Shown here piece after piece: positions 56,901-64,000 of a stretch of DNA of 64,000 bases. The stretch is taken from positions 1 to 64,000 of the forward strand of contig JAOXRT010000163.1 in NCBI GenBank assembly GCA_025800365.1. Reading direction: 5' to 3'. The notes below the pieces were generated by a model that was not told the DNA's origin, did no database searches, and saw only the letters and a list, made by a program, of their open reading frames with translations. The position numbers and the translations under genes are program-made. This DNA comes from Cellvibrionaceae bacterium. GTDB lineage: Bacteria; Pseudomonadota; Gammaproteobacteria; Pseudomonadales; Cellvibrionaceae. How positions within the stretch are numbered: the first letter of the stretch is position 1; the number at the start of each line of letters is the position of its first letter.

Positions 56901-59900
56901 GTAATAAGCTGCCGCGCTGCTAACATTAGCCATATAAAAGGGTTCGGAAACTTGATGCGTACGCCCTAGCTCATCGTAGTGAGTATCAATTGCGACCCAT
57001 TTACCCTCCATGTCGAGACCAAGCTTTCGTGTACTACGCATTAGGACATCGAAACACTCCTTTGCTTTCTTTCCATCGGCACCTTCGGAGAAGCGAACTA
57101 ACGCCGTCCCATGTGGACAATAGCTGTCGGAGCTTTCGACATAAACTCTGCTCCATGCGCTAATATCGCTATCTGAAGCATATTGGCGCCCCATCGGCCC
57201 AAAGTAAGTTTGGGCCGATACTCCATTTTGATCGGTGGCTTGGCTGACTGCACCATAGCGATTTCGACTATTGACTGTAGCAACAGTGCGCTCGCCAGTA
57301 GCCCCTGGGAAAACCCGCTTAGTTAAAACCGGGTAGCGACCATCCAAATCATATTCAACAATATCGCTGTAGCGGGTAATGTTAGCTACCCCATCCCACC
57401 CATAGCTCTGGGTCTTCACTTTGTTACCAAAACTATCGTAAAAATGCTCCTTTGTTAAAGCATGAGCTTGTGCAGCGTTAGGCTCGATTGACTCTGTATG
57501 TAATAAGCCTTTTTTGAATCCACTACTGTAATAGGTAAAAGTAGAAACACGATTTTGTGTTAGCCCACCACGTTCGGTCGTTACTTCCGTTCTACTGAGA
57601 CGCCCCAGGCGCTTTGATTCGTTTGCCGAAAAGCCACTGGCCATATAAGAATTTTGTGTGGTTTTCTTTTGCAGTAGGCTGCCACCACCATTGAAGTTGC
57701 TAATCTCTATAGTTTCGACATTACCAAAACCATCGTAAGTATTATCGGTAACTACTTTTGCCAACAGCTTAGGCAGGCCAGTTTGCGAATCGTTTTCCTC
57801 AAACGAGTAGCTTAACTCGGTGCTTTGTTGAATATAGGGTTTTAGCGGGCCTATATCTGACGTTCTAATCCGCGCCGCAGAAGGCCAATTAGCTTGGAAG
57901 CCTTGCAAAGCCCATTTATTAGTACTTTCGCTCAATAAACGTCCGCCGCCATCTTTTGTCACCGTGCGCTGTGGGTATCCTACAAACGGCCAATCTTGAC
58001 GATATTGTGTTGTCGTAGAAACGCCAGTTTGACCGTCGATCGTCGTCAACTTAGCGAAACCTAGAAGACCGCGCCCGGCAGCCTGAATCAAGCCCATACC
58101 GTATTTGTAGGATATATAGCTTTTATTAAACGGATTATTTTTTATTGGTGCAGAACTAGAGACGCTTGCCACCACCGTATATGCGCCATCTAGCTGAATA
58201 GCTGGTGCCAAGGGTTGCTCATTTTGCAAACCATTATTCAGATTAGAGAAGGGGTTTACCGTTTGACACTGAAAATCACACTGCGCATCTGCATGATTAG
58301 CTCGCTGATACACTGAGCCACTGCCAAGGTGTTGATAGGCAATATCAGTCTCAGCACCCAAGCCATTGCTGATCTTATTGATTTGTCCAAGGGCCGGTGT
58401 CCCTTTACTCCAGTAAAACTTATCGTTTTTAAACGAGAGTAAGTCAACCGCGCCATCTCCATTATAATCAAATAATAGATTGCCTTTTCCCGAATTCAAA
58501 ACCGACTTTAATACGTGCTGCGTCGCTTCAAAACTATTCGAACTTGAGCTCCATAATCGAGTTTTTAGCTGGTCATTTACACGCCAAACAAGGTCTAAAT
58601 AACCATCTTTATTGGTATCAACAAGTTTGATTTCCTGTTCAGTAGCGACGGAACTATTAGCCGCACTTAAGCCAATATTTTGATAAATAGCAATTGCTTT
58701 ACCAGTGTTCAGGCCAAGCTTCCATTGATCAGTTCCCTCATCCCAATAAAGGATATCACTGTTTCCATCCTGGTTAATATCTTGGAAAAGAGTATTCTCC
58801 AAATCTAAGAACGGCAACTTAGTATCACCGTCAAACTTGGCTATACCGTTTCCAGACGAGACAGCTAAATACAAGCCGTAAGGGATTTGGGTATATACAT
58901 CTGGAGAGCTCTCTACTTCAGATTGAGAGGTTAATACGAAGTCAATTCTGCCGTCACCATTGAGATCACCAGCGGGCGCTCTTACCGTAGTCGCCACGTT
59001 CTGTTGACCGTTATTAACCAAAATCGTAGGAAATACATATTTATTTGAATTCGAGTATGAATAAGGGTACTCACCATTCGAGTTATTTCTCTTCAAAAGG
59101 TAATATTCGGTCGAAGTGCTCTTGCCCTTTTCATCATATTGTGCGGCATCTACCAAACCATCAGAGTCGATATCTGAGAATACAAAACTACGTTCGGTAA
59201 ATGGTAAGTGAAAATCAACCTTTAAAGTAAACTCACCGTTCACATCCTGTGCTTTAGTAAACAAAGGCCAATCACCAGCTTCACCATCGTTGTTATCTGA
59301 GGCCTCTGATTCTCTAAACATTGCGATGTCTGAAGCGCCATCATTGTTATAATCAAATACTGCAATTTTGTACGGCTTAGCCAGGGATCGAGTTTGTAGA
59401 TCTTTCGAACTGTATATCAAAACGGGTTTGCGAGCTGCACTATCGTTCTTATTACCTAGAGAATAAAGAAGGTAGTTGCTACTCACCCGGCCATGTTCGT
59501 TAAAGTATGCCATTAACCAAATCATATCGGTTAAACCATCGCCATTAATATCGCCGGTTTTAAAGTCGACGACGTTAAGGCCTTCAATATCGATATCTAA
59601 AAAGCCATCTGAATTACCCGCATCTACCAAAGCAATAGCGCCACTCAATTCCCAATCAAACTGTGTTGGTGCAAAACAATTGGGCGTACTTTCTCCGTCA
59701 CACTCTCGCAAACTCTCTAAGCGGGCCAGCTTGGAAGCGTCCTGGGCCCCTGAGTAATTCAAAGCATAATCGCGCAATAAGATTCCGTTACTGTAAGATT
59801 TGATGTTTGTTAGCAACCAGTTGCGACGATACTCTTGACCAGCAACATAAGCTGTAGAGGCGTCCGAGCGACTTTGCAAATAATCAAAAGTAATCTCCGC

Positions 59901-62900
59901 TAAATGCCCGCTAGCACCAAAAGCGTACCGAATGCTGCTTGGGTAAATAAAATGCTGATTATTACTGTAATGGTATTCGATCGCGTTTCCGACACTATCT
60001 TTGAATTCGTCTAGATACCAAGTCATGGTAGAGCCATTAGCCATCACTTGCTTGGCATCAGTTACTGAACCATAAGTTGATACGGAACCATCTTTTCTTT
60101 CCACTCGGAAGGATCGATTAACACCGCTACCCAGTTGAGAGATTAAGGCAAAACTATCTATTTCCGTGCGATATTGACTGCCGTCGGCACCATAAGTGCC
60201 AGACTCAAGCAAGAGACGTTGACCGTCCAAGCAATAGCGGTCACTGTCTGTCCATGAAATGGGGCGGGCAGCACCATCAATACTCAGAGTCTGCCTGCAT
60301 CGACTGATCGCAGACAAGCCGCCAATACTCCAGCCCATTCCAACAGGACCATTACCCGCTTGGCTAGAGTAATTTAACGATACCTCTGGCGAAACACCTG
60401 CCACACCAGCCGCCGCCATAATCGGCATGCTATAGGTTGCTGCACCTGACTCCGAAACACGGAAGCTTCCCGCCGATGCTCCCGGAATAATACCACCATT
60501 CCCGCTTGGATCAGCTGGTAAGGCCGCCGGAGTTAGTGGCCCAGGATTATCATTGGAATTAATTACAATATAATTAGATAGACGATAAGCGGTACAATTT
60601 CCGTCTAGCTTACAACCACGAATTCGATACTGGTAACGACCAGTATTTTGCTTGCCCGGTATCTGCAATTTAGTAACACGACTATGAATATCGTGTCTTA
60701 GTACCCACGGTCCATCTTCAAATCGATCTTGTACTTCAAATTTGTGTATCTCAGGTTCGAATATGGCCCATTCGAGAGGGTACGATTCATTTACTTTTGC
60801 TGACGCTGGCAGCTTAATCACTTCACTGCTATTACAGGCTAGATAACGATCCGGGCCAACAACCTGTTCCGTACTTCCATCAACAGCTTTGACTCGGAAA
60901 GTTTTTCTACATTGATCTAACGAAGGGCTCCACTTGAAATGAAAATTACCCGTCACATTACAGAACTCTGGCGAAGTCAGCTCGCTATTTTCGTCGGCAA
61001 AGATATTGGTAGTCTGGGTATGTCGAACGGCAACTTCAGTACCATTATCATCCACCTCATACAGTTTGACCTGCATTGGAGTTTGATCATTAACCTTACA
61101 TGCCCAACCTGATAAGGTGCCTAGCCCTCCAGCCGTGCCGTCAAAATAGCCCTTAATGGCACCTGGCACGGTATCGATCACTGTAATGAAATTCGAGTAT
61201 TTGTAATCTGTACACTGATTATTGAGGTCACATCCTCGTATACGATAACGATATTTTCCTAAAACAGTTTTACCAGGAATCGTTAGCTTGGTTACACGAC
61301 TATGTACTTTTGATCGTAATGTCCACGCACCACCTTCAAAGCTCTCTTCTAACTCGTAGGTATCTTGACCGGCTTGGAAAAGCGCCCACTGAATGGGGTA
61401 ATCTTCATTAAGGTTTACATAAGACCCCAGCTTGATAATTTCAGACTCATTACAAGCTAGTAAACGATCAGGAATAACCGTATGTTCTTGACCATCAAGA
61501 ACGGCTTTTAAGCGGAAAGTTTTGCCACAACTTTCTGCTGTGGCACTCCAATTGAAGTGATAATCTCCCGCAGCCTTACAAAATTCAGCGGATGCAATCG
61601 GGCCACTGGGGTTTGTCGCGATATCTGTAGACTGCTGATGTCGTACAGCTACTTCGTTATCATTTTCATCCAGTTCATATAGTTTTATTTGCAGAGCAGA
61701 TGGGTTTTCAACTTCGCATACCCAACCCGCCAAGGTACCCAAACCACCTGCTGTACCATCAAACCAACCTTTAATTTCACCCGTGCCTAATTTTTCGACA
61801 CTGACTTGATTAGATTCCGAAAAATCTGTGCAAAGAACACTGCTATAACAGGCCTTAACTCGATATTTAAAATCGCCAGCCTGCGATTTGGCCGCAATAG
61901 TATAGCTGCTAGTAGCTGGGGTAATATTATCTGCAACGTTGCTCCACGCCCCACCAGAAGTCGACTCTTCTAAAATGTATTTTTGAACAGGTCCACCAAA
62001 GTTATCCCAGGTAACGTCGAATGAACTACCAATATTGACCGAAGCAGAAGGGGCCGAAATAGTACCGGGGCAAATACCCGTTTTCGTGCCCACCACTTGG
62101 CGCTTGTCTGCCGGATTATCGCTGGTATACGCATACAAGCTCATAGCTTGATTACACATAAGCTGCTGTTGCGCGTAGCTCATTTCCCACAAAAAACGAT
62201 ACTGGCCTTGTGCATTACAATTTGAGGCCGAAGATATAGCCGGCTCGGACTGCAAATTAGCGACAGCACTATGAACTACCTGTCCATCGGAAAGCTTACG
62301 AATTTCGATATTTAATGAATCGCTGCTACCTCGTGCACAAGCCCAGCCGGCAATAATTGCTGGGTAAGGCGCTGGGCCATCAAGCGAGCCAATAATATCA
62401 TCGCCGATCAACACAGAACCACCATTAGGCTCGACCCAGTCGGTACAGGCACTGAATGCCCCACAAGCTTTTACTCTATAGTAATAACGCCCTTTTGAAG
62501 ACTTGCCCCCTATAGTTCTTGTACCACTGCCGGAGCTTGATGATATTGTTGCTATATTGCTCCAAGGTCCACCTTCGTATTTTTCTTCTAGATAATATTT
62601 AGAAATTGGTCCGCTAAATCCGCTCCAATTAACAGAATAACTATTTCCTTTGATCACCGTTTGTGAAGGAATAGAAATACTGCCCGCTTTTGTTTCTGCA
62701 TCGCAGGAGATACTTCTGGAATAGACATCTAAGCGCGGGTTGCTATCCTGCTGGTTTCGATAAGCTCGCAGGCGCATAGTCTTACCGCAGTGGTTAGCAA
62801 TCTCTGTATTAGTCATATACCAATGGAAACGAAAGCTACCATTGGCATTACAATTGCTGGAATTATGAATGGCGCCACTACTGGACGCATTCGCCCAGCC

Positions 62901-63797
62901 TTCATGTAGTACCTGATCCAGATTTCCGCTGCTATTTTGAGAATAAATTTTATAGTAAACCGATGATCCACTACCCACTTCGCAGGCCCAGCCACTCATA
63001 GTTTGAGCATCAAAAATTGTGCCATCAAAGCTGGATTTTAGCGGCCCGGGTGGAGGAGTAATCACATTTACCGAACGCGAAGAACTATAACTGCTGCAAC
63101 TGCCGGAAGAATTGCAGGCACTCACTCGATAGTAATAACTGCCCGGGGAAGACTCATTGAAGCTAGCAGAATTACTATAAACTGTAGCAGCACTGTACCA
63201 GTGGTAGTTATTTGTACTGCGCTGGATAACGTAACGACTTGCACCAGAAACATTTCCCCAGCTCATTGAAAAATTCTGACTAGTATGAACAGTGCTTGGG
63301 TTAATACTAACACCGGAAGGTCTTGCTGGTGGCGGAACTGTGCCATAAGGCTGGATTTCAAACCACGCGACCCAAGAAGGGCTTTGGGTTGTTTCTACCT
63401 TAATGTAACGCACAGTGCCATAATTTCCACTAGCGGTTAACCATTGACCTGAGCTTGTATTGCCACTCAATTGAGTAACGTAAGACATACCACTGGAGCT
63501 GGCGCCGGCATAAACCCGATGAGTTGTCTGCCCGCTTGGGTGTTGATTGACTCGCATTCTTACATAGCTAATTTGGTACTGCGCACCAAGATCAACGGTA
63601 ATCCAACGTGTTGCAGATCCACCAGCATTCCAAGTTGTTGAAGCGTTTCCATCAATAGCTTTGGAAGGTGTACCACTACCATACGAGCTCGAAGCCGAAG
63701 CCGATACTGGTCGAATGTACGACGCGGCATCGGAAAAGCTACTTACAAAAACAGAACACAACAGAATAAAAGCAACAACACAGCGAATTGCTAACAC
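53916..63797 (-). CDS. Giant Sec-exported SpvB/TcdB/Rhs protein with metallopeptidase-like tip
   Basis: 3293 residues. Order: signal peptide (1-24); discoidin-like domain (about 26-152); five FN3-like domains alternating with four ~110-residue four-Cys modules (about 157-1080); SpvB-like start (about 1105; YSMPIMAAAGVAGVSPEVSL); FG-GAP/VCBS repeats (about 1400-1790; FDYNGDGAVDLL); TcdB-like middle; YD repeats (about 2200-2850); Rhs core ending YTDPSGYVFG (about 2945); glycine-zipper segment (2950-3120); C-terminal domain with HEFGH (His3222, Glu3223, His3226) and ENPYRAHRGLELR, resembling M91/NleD-type zinc peptidases. The start is GTG at 63797, as an in-frame TGA lies 12 nt upstream. It is probably an exported polymorphic toxin. 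Confidence 0.88.
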   Translation of the reverse strand: MLAIRCVVAFILLCSVFVSSFSDAASYIRPVSASASSSYGSGTPSKAIDGNASTTWNAGGSATRWITVDLGAQYQISYVRMRVNQHPSGQTTHRVYAGASSSGMSYVTQLSGNTSSGQWLTASGNYGTVRYIKVETTQSPSWVAWFEIQPYGTVPPPARPSGVSINPSTVHTSQNFSMSWGNVSGASRYVIQRSTNNYHWYSAATVYSNSASFNESSPGSYYYRVSACNSSGSCSSYSSSRSVNVITPPPGPLKSSFDGTIFDAQTMSGWACEVGSGSSVYYKIYSQNSSGNLDQVLHEGWANASSSGAIHNSSNCNANGSFRFHWYMTNTEIANHCGKTMRLRAYRNQQDSNPRLDVYSRSISCDAETKAGSISIPSQTVIKGNSYSVNWSGFSGPISKYYLEEKYEGGPWSNIATISSSSGSGTRTIGGKSSKGRYYYRVKACGAFSACTDWVEPNGGSVLIGDDIIGSLDGPAPYPAIIAGWACARGSSDSLNIEIRKLSDGQVVHSAVANLQSEPAISSASNCNAQGQYRFLWEMSYAQQQLMCNQAMSLYAYTSDNPADKRQVVGTKTGICPGTISAPSASVNIGSSFDVTWDNFGGPVQKYILEESTSGGAWSNVADNITPATSSYTIAAKSQAGDFKYRVKACYSSVLCTDFSESNQVSVEKLGTGEIKGWFDGTAGGLGTLAGWVCEVENPSALQIKLYELDENDNEVAVRHQQSTDIATNPSGPIASAEFCKAAGDYHFNWSATAESCGKTFRLKAVLDGQEHTVIPDRLLACNESEIIKLGSYVNLNEDYPIQWALFQAGQDTYELEESFEGGAWTLRSKVHSRVTKLTIPGKTVLGKYRYRIRGCDLNNQCTDYKYSNFITVIDTVPGAIKGYFDGTAGGLGTLSGWACKVNDQTPMQVKLYEVDDNGTEVAVRHTQTTNIFADENSELTSPEFCNVTGNFHFKWSPSLDQCRKTFRVKAVDGSTEQVVGPDRYLACNSSEVIKLPASAKVNESYPLEWAIFEPEIHKFEVQDRFEDGPWVLRHDIHSRVTKLQIPGKQNTGRYQYRIRGCKLDGNCTAYRLSNYIVINSNDNPGPLTPAALPADPSGNGGIIPGASAGSFRVSESGAATYSMPIMAAAGVAGVSPEVSLNYSSQAGNGPVGMGWSIGGLSAISRCRQTLSIDGAARPISWTDSDRYCLDGQRLLLESGTYGADGSQYRTEIDSFALISQLGSGVNRSFRVERKDGSVSTYGSVTDAKQVMANGSTMTWYLDEFKDSVGNAIEYHYSNNQHFIYPSSIRYAFGASGHLAEITFDYLQSRSDASTAYVAGQEYRRNWLLTNIKSYSNGILLRDYALNYSGAQDASKLARLESLRECDGESTPNCFAPTQFDWELSGAIALVDAGNSDGFLDIDIEGLNVVDFKTGDINGDGLTDMIWLMAYFNEHGRVSSNYLLYSLGNKNDSAARKPVLIYSSKDLQTRSLAKPYKIAVFDYNNDGASDIAMFRESEASDNNDGEAGDWPLFTKAQDVNGEFTLKVDFHLPFTERSFVFSDIDSDGLVDAAQYDEKGKSTSTEYYLLKRNNSNGEYPYSYSNSNKYVFPTILVNNGQQNVATTVRAPAGDLNGDGRIDFVLTSQSEVESSPDVYTQIPYGLYLAVSSGNGIAKFDGDTKLPFLDLENTLFQDINQDGNSDILYWDEGTDQWKLGLNTGKAIAIYQNIGLSAANSSVATEQEIKLVDTNKDGYLDLVWRVNDQLKTRLWSSSSNSFEATQHVLKSVLNSGKGNLLFDYNGDGAVDLLSFKNDKFYWSKGTPALGQINKISNGLGAETDIAYQHLGSGSVYQRANHADAQCDFQCQTVNPFSNLNNGLQNEQPLAPAIQLDGAYTVVASVSSSAPIKNNPFNKSYISYKYGMGLIQAAGRGLLGFAKLTTIDGQTGVSTTTQYRQDWPFVGYPQRTVTKDGGGRLLSESTNKWALQGFQANWPSAARIRTSDIGPLKPYIQQSTELSYSFEENDSQTGLPKLLAKVVTDNTYDGFGNVETIEISNFNGGGSLLQKKTTQNSYMASGFSANESKRLGRLSRTEVTTERGGLTQNRVSTFTYYSSGFKKGLLHTESIEPNAAQAHALTKEHFYDSFGNKVKTQSYGWDGVANITRYSDIVEYDLDGRYPVLTKRVFPGATGERTVATVNSRNRYGAVSQATDQNGVSAQTYFGPMGRQYASDSDISAWSRVYVESSDSYCPHGTALVRFSEGADGKKAKECFDVLMRSTRKLGLDMEGKWVAIDTHYDELGRTHQVSEPFYMANVSSAAAYYTTNQYDILGRIKRTDAPNNNWLTVSYLGLQTQTRNAKNQVKTELKNALGELVLVTDANGTNSNFRYDVNGNLDQVSFVGLPEKTVTIGHDKLGRKLSMSDPDKGDWEYRYNAFGELIWQRDAKLQSSSMRYDALGRMSSRDDHDGQKSYWYYDTAVNGLGQLAEVKTTAASGSPDEEYSKQFQYDGYGRAIQTNYLLKGAGIENDAYFSNISSSISYDAFGRVGTVNDVAANKALGGNGLLNIYNAFGYLVEVADEDGSKPIFARYMHSDVRGNITRLQLGNGIVQTQSYYAATGLAQSISASSNIQNLSYQWDVLGNLSSRTETSASKNLSESFVYDDVNRLEKVTSNVAGQSKIVDISYDAAGNILSKSDVGTYSYDGRPHGVSATTKIGTNGYNNSYSYDANGSVESISGDSNRTFKYTSFDKVREITKPASPGISEAKTQFWYDADRSRYKRVDNKNGSSISTYYFGNVEIKKIATGHYELKRQVAGVAVQTINVLNGVAKSTEHYLHKDHLGSIDVITDASGNVAQEMSFDAWGARRNAVDWNNLDLAATVAEFGAFKVTSIDFSSVSVEPTAGPITNRGYTGHEMLDDVGIIHMNGRIYDARLGRFLQADSIIQAPGNTQSYNRYSYVVNNPLKYTDPSGYVFGLAVGLIAKFAFAATAVEIGIAVGVATFAQVLAQGGSFGDALKSGIISGVAAGAFSGLGEANLGGTLLGKAIGETATRVLAFGAVGGITSTLNGGKFGHGFVSAGLGAAAGSISGLGGSGAGAVTGRIAVGAVVGGTASKITGGKFANGAAYGAFAAALSEGGRAYRDSQTNNFIDNNVEHYTATSGGDVASPVPSELRSALMRYGRSSGGARIISHALDTDATVTFIDTGVNGDFQAYDNTIEYTTGSSWYDADEYSLGQNLPRPGLDVVIAHEFGHTNVGHSAFGLSSITVRSRFDSSTNTTYFNGADIDAREIRATRLFENPYRAHRGLELRRNYHDLPIPQ

Positions 63798-64000
63798 AGA
63801 GATATCTCACATTTCAGTAGAAGTGGGATTGGGAAGGAAGGAGAGAATATTATTAGCCCTGCTTTATTTTAGCCGACGCTAAAACTCAAAATCCTTCTCA
63901 AACAACAAATAGCGACCGTGATACTAACTAAGGGAAATATGCATAACAAGGTGGATTTATATCAGCTATAAAAAATGAGAACTATTCCCAACTTTTATAC

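Overview
The window looks like chromosomal DNA of a marine-type gammaproteobacterium related to the Pseudomonadales/Cellvibrionales. Three things suggest this: a full Na+-translocating NADH:quinone reductase operon, a PsrA-type regulator beside nagZ, and the order nqr ... gap / mfd - csiV - methylthioinosine phosphorylase ... nagZ - psrA, which I recall from Pseudomonas aeruginosa. No rRNA, tRNA or CRISPR array was seen. Assignments come from reading motifs by eye; no database search was run.

Layout. 1-6.2 kb: a glycine/serine catabolic operon on the minus strand (glyA-sdaA-gcvT-gcvH-gcvP, gcvP cut by the window edge) with a divergent LysR regulator and a T-N11-A palindrome between them. 6.2-10.1 kb: a small lipoprotein, a membrane diguanylate cyclase, an unknown one-TM protein and soluble transhydrogenase sthA. 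10.1-17.4 kb: nqrABCDEF-apbE-nqrM, in which ApbE flavinylates NqrB and NqrC and NqrM matures the complex. 17.4-18.9 kb: a 1.5 kb stretch with no convincing gene. 18.9-21.6 kb: a three-gene gtr-like cassette (polytopic GT-C-like protein, GtrA, GT2) between nqr and gap. 21.6-33.8 kb: gap, mfd, csiV, a cold-shock protein, purine salvage (MTIP/Hpt), an MscS channel, nagZ, psrA and a small acidic protein.

33.8-49.6 kb: envelope and signalling genes. These are a rhomboid protease coupled to a zinc-finger/TM/helical-repeat protein, an unusual half-length M16 peptidase with its own membrane domain, an L,D-transpeptidase, a GDPD, a TonB-dependent receptor broken by one in-frame stop, a GAF-GGDEF cyclase, and an 1159-aa calcium-binding cadherin/TSP3-like protein.

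49.6-63.8 kb is the accessory part. A 3293-aa Sec-exported SpvB/TcdB/Rhs protein carries a discoidin domain, FN3-like domains alternating with four copies of a four-cysteine module, FG-GAP repeats, YD repeats, an Rhs core, a glycine-zipper segment and a C-terminal HExxH metallopeptidase-like tip. A TonB_C-like lipoprotein overlaps its 3' end and has a strong Shine-Dalgarno site of its own, so it is a candidate immunity gene. Behind it, in the same orientation, lies a row of small membrane or secreted proteins, some broken. They are interspersed with a recurring ~22-nt motif (GCTAYGGGTGGGTRTYCTGT...) and a truncated REP-associated transposase. This toxin-plus-array region is the best candidate for an undescribed system.
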